In this document: positions 28,613-40,142 of the stretch, piece by piece
Numbering within the stretch: the stretch's first letter is position 1
Layout: the number at the start of each line of letters is the position of its first letter
Source of the DNA: Cercis canadensis
Taxonomy: Eukaryota > Streptophyta > Magnoliopsida > Fabales > Fabaceae
Length of the DNA: 64,000 nucleotides
Direction: 5' to 3'
Assembly (NCBI GenBank): GCA_003255065.1
Contig: QAOA01004328.1
Span: forward strand, 1-64,000
Position numbers and translations under genes: made by a program
Notes under the pieces: generated by a model
Database searches by the model: none
Seen by the model: the letters and a program-made list of their open reading frames with translations, nothing else
What the model was told of the DNA's origin: nothing

Positions 28613-31486
28613 TCAGTTTCTTTGGTCAGCTGCTTGTTGAGCAGGATGAATTACAATCTTAAACCCGCAACCTTTCTTTTTCATTTCTTCAAGCATTGTC
28701 GTCAATTCCTGGGAGGGACCATGCACGTGAACTTCTTGCAGAGAAGTTAACTCGTTCAATGGAACCACCTTTAGATTTTTGCATTCCTTGATAATCAAGC
28801 GCTGAAGGCCTTGCATCGCTTTCTTATCGAGAATGAAGTTTTGGATGGGAAAGTGTGCCATTTGGAGGACGCCGAGTTTGATAAAACCTTCAGTAACACA
28901 GAGTGTATTGACATGATTTGAAAATTCTCCTCTAAGTATTTTCAGTATAAGAAGGCTCTGAAGGCCTCCCAGTACAACAATGAGACTGGAATGCATGGTG
29001 ACATCTACCAAGGTTATCTTGGTTAGCGATGTAAGAGTGCAGAGAGAAACATTCTGCCAAATCTTTGTTTGAATCTGGTAGCTCTTCCCATTTACACGTC
29101 TGTTGCTACCATACAGTCGTAACTTCCTTACACAAGGAAATCTGCTGGAGGTAATGAGATTAATTGAATGTTTGTTTAGTGATAAACAAGAAAGGACTTG
29201 AAGATTATTGAAAGTAGTATACTTTGGTGGAGAAGGTTCTGGTAGTTCAGTTGGTTCAGACAAGTATAAATGTCTTAAATCTTGCAGTTTCCAAATCCCC
29301 CTTGGTAAACTGTTGACAGCAGAACCTCTTAAGTCAAGAGTTAAAAGATTCCGAAGCTTGCATATGGAATCTGAGATTGCCTTGAGCTTAGCACCTTTCA
29401 GCTTCAAGTACCTTAATTGGTTCAACTCACCAATGGCCTCTGGAATTGACTCCAGTTCCACGTATCCAAGATTTAGCACCCGCACCAACTCTATACTTTG
29501 ACGAAGGCCTTCCCACTGGCTTTTATGAATAGAAAGTGCGCGTTCCAGAAAGCACAAGAAAGAACGAACACTTGAAAGACCACGACATTCTGAGGACATG
29601 AAACCAATGGCCTTACCTTGCAAGGAAAGTCTCCGGGGTTTGCTGCTGATGGACAACAATTTGGCATCTTTATGAACCTCAAGAAATATATCTTCAATCT
29701 CAGACATGCACAACTCTCGCATAAGACCATGCATAACACATGTTTTCACACCTCCGTCTAATCTCCAAGTCGATAGTTGGATCAAGCTTTCATCAATTAA
29801 CTGCTCTAAATAATCTTCCGCAATGTCCTCCATGTTCTTGTTGGAATCTTCCTCTATGAAGTCCTCAGCTATCCAAAATTGGATCAATTGCCTCACGGGA
29901 ATCTCATAGTTTTTTGGGAATACCCCAAAATAGAGAAGGCACGGTTTCAAATGCGGAGGCAAGTGGTGGTAACTCAGCGCTAGTAAATCTCTGCATCGTG
30001 GCTTCCTTTTAGCAAGATATGAATTCACATCAGGAATCCTGGACCATATAGCATGCCTTTTGTCGGTACCTGCTAGAAGATCTGCCAGTTGCACAATAGA
30101 AAGAGGTAATCCTTGACAAGCCTCTGCAAGATCCTTTGCGACCTTTTCTACTTGACAACATTGATTATTTTGGAACAAATTCTTACAAACAAGTTCCCAA
30201 TTAGTCTCTTCTCCTTCTCCTTCAAATTTCTCTATTCGGAATAACTGCTTACAGAAAAGTACCAGACTTTCTGTTGCATCCAGTTTTCTGATACAATGAG
30301 GGGATGAATTTGCATGCCGAGCAACCCGATTTATGCGGGTGGTGATCAGTATTTTGCATCCTTCTGATTTATCAGCCGGCAAAGCATCTTTCACAATGTT
30401 CCATGTTTCAGTATCCCATATATCGTCAAAAACTATAAGATACTTCTTTCCATTCAAATATTTTGACAAGATTCCCTTCAGACTTTCGTCATCCATGTTT
30501 TGCAGATCCTGAGATATTCTATCCTTTATTTTCCACTGGTTCTCTTCTTTGAAAACTTCCATCCCATTCCAGCTAAGCCTCCATCTCTTTCTCCAGTAGT
30601 CCTCGAATATAGGCATTCTTATAATTTGATTAATCCAGTTATAGAAATACATACTTACTCTTTTAGCTCTTTCTAAACTGCTGTTGCTCGATCTACCCAT
30701 ACTCATCAAATTTTTGGGGAAAGAATCCACCACCACTCCGCATACAATTTGACGCACCAAGTCAGTGTTTCTCTTCTCCAGATTTACCCAGGCACGGCAA
30801 TTAAAGTGAGAAATTATCTGCTTATCATTGTAGAGTTTTTTGGCCAGTGCTGTCTTGCCTGCGCCGCCCATGCCTGTAATGGATATTACACAGTGCTCCA
30901 AGTCCCCTTTGATGAGTTGATTCACCAAATCTTTGCACTCTTGTGTAAAGCCTATAACATTTTCGTCAACATCCCTTCTCAGTTTTTGCAACGCTTGCTC
31001 TGCTTCTGCTTCTCTCACAAGTCCTTGGTTCCCAGGGTCAAATGTCTGTCTATTTGCTAAAGCCTTTGAAATTCTCTTCTCAACTTTTTGAGCATCATCT
31101 GCTACTTCTTTAAGCTTACGAGTGTGCTCTTGGTTGTACCACTGCTTCTCCTGCCAGTTTCTCCTTTGTTGTCTAATTAAATAAAGTCTGTACCTACTTA
31201 TGACATCTTCACCATCACGAACAGCATTTCCGATTTGCATTTCTATCTCCTTTGTTACGTTATTTTTCTCAGGCTTCAATTGCAAATCCTTGATGAAGCC
31301 ACAGATCACCCTAAGATCAGCATCCAGTGATTCCACGATTTCGTGTACTTGCCGAGGTTTATTTGCTTCATGTCTTTCCTTGATCGCCTTGAACGCCTGG
31401 ACCACTTGGACACCATTATTAACTGCACCTACAGCTGAAGCTATGGCTGCAGCTAATGTACCGATAATTCCAACCTCGATGGCCAT
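28613..31486 (-). CDS. CC-NB-ARC-LRR disease resistance protein, copy C
   Basis: Single-exon NLR of 957 aa with start MAIEVGIIG at 31486. Motifs: P-loop GMGGAGKTALAKK, kinase-2 YLIVFDDIW, RNBS-B GCKILITTR, RNBS-D CLLYFGVFP, MHG for MHD. It is the most diverged of the three: the first 25 residues differ, about 23 residues are missing from the linker between coiled coil and NB-ARC (DPGNQGLVREAEAEQ joins directly), and a short PYRISS-like piece is missing from the RNBS-A to kinase-2 insertion. The last LRRs read KVVPLNELTSLQ, different from A and B, while the final ELTTMLEEMKKKG is like A, suggesting exchange between copies. Frame intact. Confidence 0.95.
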   Translation of the reverse strand: MAIEVGIIGTLAAAIASAVGAVNNGVQVVQAFKAIKERHEANKPRQVHEIVESLDADLRVICGFIKDLQLKPEKNNVTKEIEMQIGNAVRDGEDVISRYRLYLIRQQRRNWQEKQWYNQEHTRKLKEVADDAQKVEKRISKALANRQTFDPGNQGLVREAEAEQALQKLRRDVDENVIGFTQECKDLVNQLIKGDLEHCVISITGMGGAGKTALAKKLYNDKQIISHFNCRAWVNLEKRNTDLVRQIVCGVVVDSFPKNLMSMGRSSNSSLERAKRVSMYFYNWINQIIRMPIFEDYWRKRWRLSWNGMEVFKEENQWKIKDRISQDLQNMDDESLKGILSKYLNGKKYLIVFDDIWDTETWNIVKDALPADKSEGCKILITTRINRVARHANSSPHCIRKLDATESLVLFCKQLFRIEKFEGEGEETNWELVCKNLFQNNQCCQVEKVAKDLAEACQGLPLSIVQLADLLAGTDKRHAIWSRIPDVNSYLAKRKPRCRDLLALSYHHLPPHLKPCLLYFGVFPKNYEIPVRQLIQFWIAEDFIEEDSNKNMEDIAEDYLEQLIDESLIQLSTWRLDGGVKTCVMHGLMRELCMSEIEDIFLEVHKDAKLLSISSKPRRLSLQGKAIGFMSSECRGLSSVRSFLCFLERALSIHKSQWEGLRQSIELVRVLNLGYVELESIPEAIGELNQLRYLKLKGAKLKAISDSICKLRNLLTLDLRGSAVNSLPRGIWKLQDLRHLYLSEPTELPEPSPPKYTTFNNLQVLSCLSLNKHSINLITSSRFPCVRKLRLYGSNRRVNGKSYQIQTKIWQNVSLCTLTSLTKITLVDVTMHSSLIVVLGGLQSLLILKILRGEFSNHVNTLCVTEGFIKLGVLQMAHFPIQNFILDKKAMQGLQRLIIKECKNLKVVPLNELTSLQEVHVHGPSQELTTMLEEMKKKGCGFKIVIHPAQQAADQRN

Positions 31487-32051
31487 TTTGGGAAATGGAG
31501 GAATGGCAAATTACAGAGAACTTGAGTGATTACATTATGAGGGTAGAAAACGGCGGACATAAGTTTATCATGCTTTAAGGGGGAAAAGAAAAGTGTAAGA
31601 TGCTTTTTCAGGGGTGGAACAAAAATGAAAATCTGAGGTGCCAATATACCAATGACATAAAAACTACAACAAAAAGAATTTATATAAAAAAGAGTTGATA
31701 TTTAGGTTATCAAATAACACCACAACCATAAAAATAGATACACTGGATTTGATCTCAATATTGAAAATTTTTCGAACCTTAATAAAGACTAAATACTTAA
31801 CTTTGCCGGGTCAAGTCAATATGTCATCATGACAAGGACAAAGTGTTACGTAACCCATAGAAGAAAATGAAAATGAGGACCAAGTCTATGTCGGCATGAC
31901 GAGACTGTAGATGGTCCATCCATCTATTATCAAACAAAAGAGTGGTCTTTATGTGTATTTATTATCCAGTATGTGGGCCACGTCCATTTATTGTGCAACG
32001 AATCAAGAAAATATTGTTAAAGTCTATGTGGCCATGACAGTACAACTGGAA
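31487..32051 (-). promoter_or_regulatory. 5' flank of the third NLR gene
   Basis: Shares its first 560 bp with the other NLR upstream regions, then is interrupted by a Pack-MULE at 32061 and resumes at 33045. The MULE therefore sits about 575 bp upstream of the NLR start codon, where it could affect expression. No specific motif assigned. Confidence 0.55.
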
Positions 32052-33044
32052 TGTTTCCTCGGCTTTTTGACCCCAATAATATAGTTGGATAACTTATTTA
32101 CATAATTAGAGTAATCTAAAACTTAATTATATAAATAATATAATTTTTTTTAAAAAAAAAAAAGTTTTGAATGTTGCAGGTCTCACTGGACACGTCGGAG
32201 GCCCCACGGTGTGTCATCATGGGACACGCCGGGGGCCCCACGGCGCGTCCCTCCGTCTCTTTTCTTCTCAGCTTTTCTGCACATTACCTCGAAGGTTCTT
32301 ATGAGAGAGATCAAGCTTCTCTACTATTGAGTGGTTCCCCCAGCTAACACCTTGCTAAGAGCAGTAATTTGAGTTGTTCATATCCCATCCAGGTACTTTA
32401 AGCTCTGTGTTAATGGCACCAATATACTTTTGGTCCTGGAACTGAGCACCCACAAGCTGAGATTTTGACAGAAACCCAACTAGCAGGAGATACAAGAAGC
32501 ACATAATTTCCATCGCTGGATAATGTTCTCCACTGGAGTGATAGTGCTTTCACTCAATAGTGTACTCCAAAACCCAGAGCTGTGCTCAAATGTATACCAA
32601 ACTCTGTAACAGCAACATCAACTAGTCCTTGTTTTCTCTTCCTTTCAACAAACCCACTCGGTTCCTTTCCCCTTTTTCTTGAAAAGTTGAGGACTTGAGA
32701 GTATATATTCTGAATTGGAAGAAAATTCCAACTTTATCTCTTGCTTTATCAGCTACTACTTGCCTCACTTGCTACAATGAAGATTCAGAGCTTCTAGTGA
32801 AAGCTTGTGGAAGGACATGGAGGAAGAGATGGAGGGACGCGTCGTGGGGCCCCCAGCGTGTCCCATGATGACACGCCGCGGGGCCCCTGGCGTGTCCGGT
32901 GGGACCCGCAACATTCAAAACTTTTTTTTTTTTATTTTTAATTTTTTAAAAACTACATTATTTATGTAATTAAGTTTTAGATTACCCTAGTTATGTAAAT
33001 AAGTTACCTAACTACATTATTAAGGTCAAAGAGCCTGTTTCCTC
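32052..33044. mobile_element. Pack-MULE with 9-bp target duplication
   Basis: The element occupies 32061-33035 (975 bp). Terminal inverted repeats of about 200 bp begin GGCTTTTTGACCCCAATAAT at the left and GGCTCTTTGACCTTAATAAT (inverted) at the right. A perfect 9-bp direct repeat TGTTTCCTC (32052-32060 and 33036-33044) flanks it, the size made by Mutator-like transposases. The inner TIR parts are very GC-rich (CACGCCGGGGGCCCC). The centre holds a captured gene start (32281-32513). No transposase is encoded, so it is non-autonomous. Confidence 0.92.
32281..32513 (-). pseudogene. Captured 5' end of a PXC3-like LRR receptor kinase gene
   Basis: From the ATG at 32513 the minus strand reads a hydrophobic signal peptide (MEIMCFLYLLLVGFLSKSQL), then an LRR N-terminal cap with INTELKVPGWDMNNSNYCS, a stop where the family has Trp, QGVSWGNHS, and IVEKLDLSHKNLRGNV, the first LRR. 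This order is that of the At2g41820 (PXC3) type of LRR receptor kinase, which acts at the plasma membrane. The element also holds several hundred bases of what looks like its 5' UTR (32514-32820). No kinase domain is present. The in-frame stop and TIR truncation make it a fragment. Family assignment is from memory of the N-terminal motif. Confidence 0.75.
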
Positions 33045-34156
33045 TCATATAAAAGAATGGTTTCCACGCAGCATCTATTGTCAAAGTAAGCTTAAAGTAG
33101 ACATAATGACTTAAATAAGGTTTAAAACTAAAATAACGCAAAAAAAAAAAANTCCTATACTCCTTTTACACCTTAGCAGTCCAAACTTGACAGGTTGTGA
33201 GCATAGGCTGTATGTTTAGGATCTGTTTGGGAGTTTAAAGTGTAAGGAAACAGGAAAGGAGAGGAGAAGAGAGGAAATGGAAGAAAAGGAAAAGAAGAGA
33301 AAAAGAGAAGTTTTTTTTTTTTCTTGGTTGAATGATTAAAATAAGTAAGGAAAAGGGAAAGGAAAATAAATATCATATTATAAAGCATGTTTACAAATTT
33401 ACCTTTAAGTAGACATATTTAATATAAAATTTAATAATATAATATACTTTTTTCTCTCTTAATAAATTATTTTTAATACTCTAACAATAAAGGAATATAA
33501 TAGTCGTTGTTGCAGATTTTCTGTGCATAGTTAATTTGGATTGGATTTGGATGTACTGTTTATAAATGTTAAGTTATTTTTTTTAAAAAAAAAATGGTTT
33601 CATTGGAATCATTTATATACTGTCTAATTGTTATAATATACATATATATTTTTTTTATGTGCAATTGAAGATAGGAAAAGTAATTTACAAGAAATCAAAT
33701 TGTAGAGATTAAAACTATCAATTTGATTGAATAGTAATTAATAAATCTGTCAATCTAATTCTCATGGTCAATTTAAAAAGAATTAGATAGAAAAAGTTTA
33801 TTAAAAAAATCTACAATAATGAAATAACGTATGGGTCATGGCCAAAACCCAAAAGGAAAAAAATTACGGATGGCTACGGCTATTTTACATTTGTGAAGGT
33901 CCACTTTCTGTGGGTCCAACATAGAAAATAATATAGGAAGTGGGTCCCGTGGAATAGAAGAAAAGAAGAGCGAAAAGACGTCGCATTGGCATAGTGTCAG
34001 AAGAAATGGAGAAGGAAGCAAACAAGGGATATGGGTGAGGAATTTTTTTAAAAAAATGGGTATAATAGTCATTGTCATAAGTTTTTTTTTTCTTTCTCCA
34101 AACTCTTAATTTGAAAGAATACAGAAGTTGAATAAAAAAGGACTCAAGGATTAGAA
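33045..34156. other. Intergenic, partly NLR flank
   Basis: 33045-33151 resumes the NLR-C upstream flank and stops at an N (33152). The remainder is AT-rich with T- and A-tracts and only low-complexity frames; nothing was recognised. Confidence 0.5.
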
Positions 34157-34590
34157 TTAATTTTTGAGAAAAGTTTAAAAAATCCATTTGAACTCTATAT
34201 TTTGTGCGTTTTAGCTTTTATACTTAAAAAATGTAAAAAAGACCTCATTCAACTATAAAAAGGTGTACTTTACTTTTACGATCCTGATGTCCGTCCATTA
34301 ATGGATAGAAGAAGAGATTTGAATATTATAATTTAATCCCAAATTTTTTTAAATATTACTTTTTAACCCCAATTTTTATAAATTTATTTTCATTTATATC
34401 CTTATAAAATTATACTATGGCCCAAATTAATTACATCATGTGCACATTAATGAACAAACGTCAAGGTCGAGGGATAAAATGCATCTTTTCGTAGTTAAAA
34501 GAGGTTTTTCCTACGTTTTTAAAGGATGAGGGCTAAAGCGCATAAAGTGTATAGTTCAAGAAGCTTTTTTAGACTTTTCCTTTAATTTTT
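34157..34590. mobile_element. Short MULE-type MITE with 9-bp target duplication
   Basis: Element 34166-34581, flanked by the direct repeat TTAATTTTT (34157-34165 and 34582-34590). Ends read GAGAAAAGTTTAAAAAATCC and, inverted, AGGAAAAGTCTAAAAAAGCT. Its TIRs and centre match the larger element at 54357-55352 (shared GTCCATTAATGGA and CTATGGCCCA blocks), so the two are one family. Non-coding. Confidence 0.75.
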
Positions 34591-34724
34591 TAGTGTTTTT
34601 TTTTTAGAGTTAAATTTCTCAAACAAAAGAAATGAAAGTTTTATTATTTTTTTCTATTTTTCTTTTCCTTTTAAAATAACTCACAAACAGATCTTTATAA
34701 ACTGTAAAAAAAAAAAAATGAGAA

Positions 34725-34895
34725 GAAAATATTCAACTTTTATTCACCTATGTATTTTACTACAAAACATACATACATATTTGGTAAAAGGAACTTCAAG
34801 AGAGTGTTGTAACTGTAGGAAGCACATTAATCTCCATCAGATAAATGAAACACAATCACTCTACATATAATCATGCCTTTTAACTAAAGTAGCTG
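34725..34895 (-). pseudogene. Remnant of an NLR 3' UTR
   Basis: The stretch CTTTTATTCACCTATGTATT, GGTAAAAGGAACTTCAAGAG, TAGGAAGCACATTAATCTCC and ATAAATGAAACACAATC follows the 3' UTR exon of the NLR genes (compare 8150-8300 and 19100-19280) with extra divergence. No NLR coding sequence is left beside it; the next block is a gene-start module. Confidence 0.65.
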
Positions 34896-34904
34896 AAATT
34901 TATA

Positions 34905-35200
34905 TAGATCTCAAACAAAGTTAGTAATGAGTGGGTTTAAGATCCTTGGCTATGAAGATACTTTAACAAGCAATCATAAAATTGAAACTTTATTTAATTG
35001 GAAGGAACAGTACAAGAATTGAAGAAGAGAAATGTAACGAGCAATCTTAAATTGAATAAACGAAGAACAAAGAACAAGAAACAAGCTGGAATTTCAAATG
35101 AAAGCAAGGAAACTGCAGGAAACAAGTAAAAATGGTGGTAAATGAGGATGACTATTTCTTTTCTTGCATACTTGGAAACTGGTAACTATGTGTACAGTTA
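34905..35200 (-). repeat. Gene-start repeat module, copy 2
   Basis: Matches 25276-25560 and 43590-44000 (AGATCTCAAACAAAGTTAGTA, AACGAAGAACAAAGAACAAG, GGTGGTAAATGAGGATGAC). It ends near CTGGTAACTATG, so the ATG exon of the other copies is lost. Confidence 0.55.
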
Positions 35201-36514
35201 TAGCTTCATCAAGGATTCTCAGTCGAAAGTCTGACAAGAATAACGTACATAAAAATTGAAGTCCACAATTACTGAAGAATAGTGTAGCCCTTATTGAAGT
35301 TCAAACTGCAGAGAAGCACTGAACCAAACAAGCCAATCTAATTGCATAGGGGAAGTACAATATGGATAATAGTAGAGAGAATGAGCGCTTTGATTTACGT
35401 GTGATTATATTGAAAAATGAGTCGTCACCTTTTTTAGTGGCTATATTATTTTGAAGAAATTCAAAATTGATGTGAAAGAAGAGAATATCAAGACTTTGGG
35501 AGAAGGAAAATTTAATGCTAATGGATTGTTTTATATTTAAAAAAGAAAAACTTAATGTTGGCACATAACAAATGCTAAATATTAAAACAATTTAAGATTA
35601 AAAATTACTAAAAGAGTTTTTTGGTAATTTGACCAAAATAATACAAGTGGACAAATTNATTTTAAATGATCTTTGAATGAGACAAATGGCATAACTTTTC
35701 AATCATGCTTTTTTGCTTTATAATATTTATAATATGGGATTTTTTAAGCTATATTTGACATTAGTAGAAAATAGCACAATATTTTAGTCAATTGAATGAG
35801 TTTTCTTATAAAATGTAGCGTAAAACTTTTTTTTAATTATTGAAAAATGTAGCTATTGACAAATTTGTCCTTTAAAAATTTTCGATGACAAATTAGTCCT
35901 CCGATAAACAAAATCAGTGAAAAAAAAGGAGGACTTGAATGAAAAAATGAGGGTTTAAACATAGCTCGGCAAGATCAGTGAAAGAATTTTAAGAAAGGGG
36001 TCCAGAATTTTTCTTATTAAAATACCAGATGACTAATTTGTCAAACAGAATAATAATTCAATGACCAATTTGTCACTGAAAATTTTTGGAGGACGAATTT
36101 GTCAATAACTACATTTTTCAAAGACTAAAAAAAAGTTTTACTCTAAAATATATTAAAAACATGATATAAAAAAATATGTCAAATTATTTTTTTTATTGAA
36201 ATTTTTTTAATTCTTTTAATACATTTTTTTTTGTATAGTATGTTTATGTTTTTTTTTTTTTAACTGTACCCTTTAAAAGTGTAGCTTAATGCTTAAGAAA
36301 TCCACATTTTGCTTTAGATAGATAATCGGAGCATTGAACTTGACGGTACATTTTCTCTAAAGATAAAGGTCCACCAAACGGCTGGGTCCTTTACTCTTCT
36401 CATAGACATGTTTCACTGAATTTAAGGAGAGCAGGCGAAGAGAGAAAGAGGAAGTGGAGAAGGGGGAAAGAGAAAAGGAGGAAAAGAAAGCAAAGCAGAG
36501 AGGGCAAGCAAACA
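35201..36514 (+). promoter_or_regulatory. Upstream region and leader of the P450 gene
   Basis: AT-rich, with an N at 35658 and a foldback element at 35820-36141. The last 90 bases before the ATG (36425-36510) are strongly purine-rich (GA tracts), typical of a plant 5' UTR. The ATG at 36515 is the first of three overlapping ATG triplets and gives MMMILG. No TATA box can be fixed with confidence. Confidence 0.45.
35820..36141. mobile_element. Foldback MITE upstream of the P450
   Basis: Inverted ends of about 80-90 bp: left TAAAACTTTTTTTTAATTAT with AATGTAGCTATTGACAAATT, right the complement of AGTAAAACTTTTTTTTAGTC with AATGTAGTTATTGACAAATT. The centre holds more copies of the GACAAATTNGTCC motif. 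Non-coding; superfamily uncertain. Confidence 0.6.
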
Positions 36515-38424
36515 ATGATGATGATATTAGGTTCAGTGGTTCTCGGAGGTCTTCTAGTGTTCTTGTTTCATTTTTCCAACTTATTGTTTCTGAAGCCAAG
36601 ATTAATCAGAGCAAAGCTTCGAAAGCAAGGGATCAATGGGCCTTCTCCTCACTTCTTCTTGGGCAATATCCCAGAAATTAAGAGTATTCAGCTCCAACTT
36701 CAATCATTGTCAACAGCAACTTCACAAGAGAAAGATACCTCTATTTCTCATCGCTGGCCTTCCTCTCTGTTCGCTCACCTGGAAAAGTGGAGAAACCAAT
36801 ACGGTACACTTTCTACCTCCATTGCTGTTAGATTTTCTCAGTTATCTTCTTTCTTTCCCACTGGAAAAAAGAATTTTTTTTTTTTTAACAAAAAAAGCTC
36901 AATAATCACTATTCATTTTCCATATTTCCCAACTACACAAAATTTATATTCCTAGAGAAAAAAGGCAGAAACAATAAAAAAAAAACCGGTTGCTTTTGAA
37001 TTGGTTATGTTTTATTCAGTTTTGGCGTCTTTTTTAATTTCAAAGGGAAAGAAAAAGTTGACACTTCACTGGATAACGACAAAAAATGATAAAGAAACAA
37101 CTAAAAAAATACTATTTGGTTTTGCTTCTTGTTTTATAGTGTTTGTAATCTTTAGTTCTAATCTGCAAAGAATCTATTTCTGGCAAAAAACAATTGAAAG
37201 TGGGTGGAATGGTTCATGTCAGTGAGAAGTTTTCACATGCATCAATCCAATCTAGGGAATTCACTTTTCATCATAGGAAAAAATTGTGGATATGGGTTTC
37301 TATACTGCTGAATTAATGAGATCGTATTGGGGTAAAGAGCAGTAACATAAGCTATTAGGTGTGGTCTAATGACGAGGGGTTTGGGCGATTTGCATGACGC
37401 TAGAGTTCTAGCCTCCGTGCCATCATATAACCATAAAAAAAGAAGAGTAAGATAATTAATTACTTTAGTTGGCTTTCTCTGCCGTGTTATTTAGATGCAA
37501 ATTTTGACTTAATCAGATATTTTCAGGATCTATTTGCTTGTATTCTACTGGGAGTATACAGTGGTTGCTGGTTACAGATATTGAGATGGTGAAGGAAGTC
37601 AGCCTATGCACCTCTTTGAATCTAGGGAAGCCTTCTTATCTATTCGAAAGTTACGGCCCACTCTTTGGGCAGGGCATATTATCATCAAGTGGGCCAATTT
37701 GGGCTCACCAAAGGAAGATTATTGCTCCTGAACTATACCTTGATAAGGTCAAGGTAAGTTGCTGCCTTATGGTTTATTTTTAACATCCTTTCACCACTCC
37801 CTCCCCCTTGCCTCTTTTTCATCCCAAGCCCTACCTAAGATAACAGGGAAAATAAGAAAAGGAACGAAGTAAGCAAAGTATTTTAACCTTAAAAAGTTCA
37901 TTCAATGGGGTTGGGGATCCAAGTTTACTACCAATTATTGTGAAATATTTTGCTGTTAGAAGTTGATGATCATATGTACTTAATTGTACAAAATTATGAA
38001 TGCTAAAGCATTTAATGAGTGAATGGAACCACCAAAACCAAGCACAATATGAGCTTTTCCTGTCTTAAAATAGATTCATTTGAAGGAGTAGATTGATCTT
38101 TTGCTGTCTTAAAATTATGTTAAAGGGCATGGTCAATGTGATAGTTGACTCCACAAATATTATCTTGAGGTCTTGGGAGACTAGGCTTGAAAGTGAGGGA
38201 GGAGCAGTTTCAGAGATTAAAGTTGATGAAGACTTGAGGAGCTTGTCAGCAGACATTATTGCAAGAGCTTGTTTTGGGAGCAACTATACTGAGGGAAAAG
38301 AAATATTCACAAAGCTTAGAGATCTTCAAAAAGTCATATCCAAGATAATTGCTGGAATTCCTGGCTTTCGGTATGCATGATTATACAATAAAGACATTTA
38401 TTGTTATGAGAGATATCTTATGTA

Positions 38425-38459
<35 letters not shown>

Positions 38460-40142
38460 TGGCTTGCATCTTGGCCATATATTAGCATATTATGTTGTTC
38501 TACTTGTTTTTGTTTCTTTTTCCTTGCTAAGGTACTTGTTCATTTTACTAATGAGGAATTTGGTATCATAAACTGCTTAGATACTTGCCAATCAAAATCA
38601 ACAGGGAGATGTGGAGATTAGAGAAGGATATAAACTCAACTATTTCAAAGCTTGTAAAACGTCGCCTCCAGGCTGCTCAAGAGAAGGACCTTTTACAAAT
38701 GATACTTGAGGGTGCAAACAGTTATGAGGGCAGTAATGGCCTTGCTTCAAATCCTATCTTGAATGACAAGTTCATAATAGATAACTGCAAGAACATATTC
38801 TTTGCTGGACATGAGACTACTGCAATTACAGCATCATGGTGCTTGATGTTGTTAGCTGCACACCAAGATTGGCAAGATCGTGCTCGTGCAGAGGTGCTTG
38901 AAGTTTGTGGAAATGGTCCCCCGGACGCAAGTACACTCCGAAGCATGAAGATGGTATGTCTTGCACAACTCGATCTGGCTGTATGCTAACATTGAATGTT
39001 GCTATGAATTCCATTACCCTGAAATTATATAACTTGATTTTTGACATTAGCAGAATACCATTTAATTTTCATATAATAGATCAAAAATGGGATGCTTATT
39101 CCAGAATGACTTCTAATGCATATCAAGCAATTATTTGTGAATGGAAAAAATAAATGTGTGCTTTAGAACTTCTCCTGTCATTGAGCCAGAGAGTTTTGTC
39201 TGGTCATGAAGTTTTATAATTTGGAGAGAAACTTCAATCCTATATTGTCCTATTTAATTGCATATAAACCTCTCAAGAATGGCGAGGAACATAAGCACAG
39301 ACATTTTGACTTATTTGATTGATTGGACTGTAAATGAGAGCTTTCATAAAAAATCAAACAAAAGAATACGTTCTCCGTCCATGCTATTTAAGAAGTCTTA
39401 GTTTGGAAAGTGACAAATATTTTCATTTCAATATTTCATTTTTCTTTTTCTTTTATTGCTGGCAATATGGTTGCCCACCGACTTACTCTGGTCTCAACAT
39501 CTTGATGATGTTGTGGTTTAGATTTAGGATTACCCTCCCTTCATCTATGACATTCTTTTTATAGATGTTTTTGTTCTTTAATGATGTTGTTGTTTTCCCT
39601 CAAAAAAAAAGTTTCATTTTTCATTTTTAAAGAAAAAATCCAAGTTAGTATCTTCCAAGTTTGATCATGAACATTCTCATTGATTGAAAACTTCTATGAA
39701 AATGGTACATTTGCAGTTAACCATGGTGATTCAAGAGACCTTGCGGCTTTACCCACCAGCAGTATTTGTGATTAGAACAACCTTCGAAGATATTAAATTC
39801 AAAGACATTCAAATTCCAAAAGGAATGAACATTCAGATTCCAATCCAAATATTGCAGCAAGACCCTGAGCTCTGGGGACCTGATGCCCACGAGTTCAAAC
39901 CAGAAAGATTTGCAAATGGGATTCTTGGTGCATGCAAGACTCCACAGGCTTATATACCATTCGGGGTTGGGACTCGTGTCTGTGTTGGCCAGCAATTAGC
40001 CATGACAGAACTCAAGGTGATTTTATCTCTCATTCTGTTGAAGTTTCACTTCTCTCTCTCATCAAGTTACCAGCATTCACCCACTTTTCGATTGGTTATA
40101 GAACCAGGTCAGGGAGTTGTTCTCAATATGAGGAGAATTTAA
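36515..40142 (+). CDS. Cytochrome P450, CYP714-like, five exons
   Basis: Exons 36515-36803, 37527-37753, 38126-38370, 38581-38953 and 39717-40142, all with GT-AG introns and matching phases, give 519 aa without a stop. Seen in order: N-terminal membrane anchor (about 3-26), Pro-rich hinge region KLRKQGINGPSPHFFLGNIP, I-helix AGHETT, EXXR in ETLRLYPP, PERF in FKPERF, and heme loop PFGVGTRVCVGQQ with its Cys ligand. It would be an endoplasmic-reticulum monooxygenase using a P450 reductase. The RWPSSLFAHLEKWRNQYG region and exon pattern fit the CYP714 family, whose known members hydroxylate gibberellins, diterpenoids or triterpenoids; substrate cannot be predicted here. It is on the strand opposite to the NLR genes. 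Intron 3 has a T-tract of about 29. Subfamily not assigned. Confidence 0.92.
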
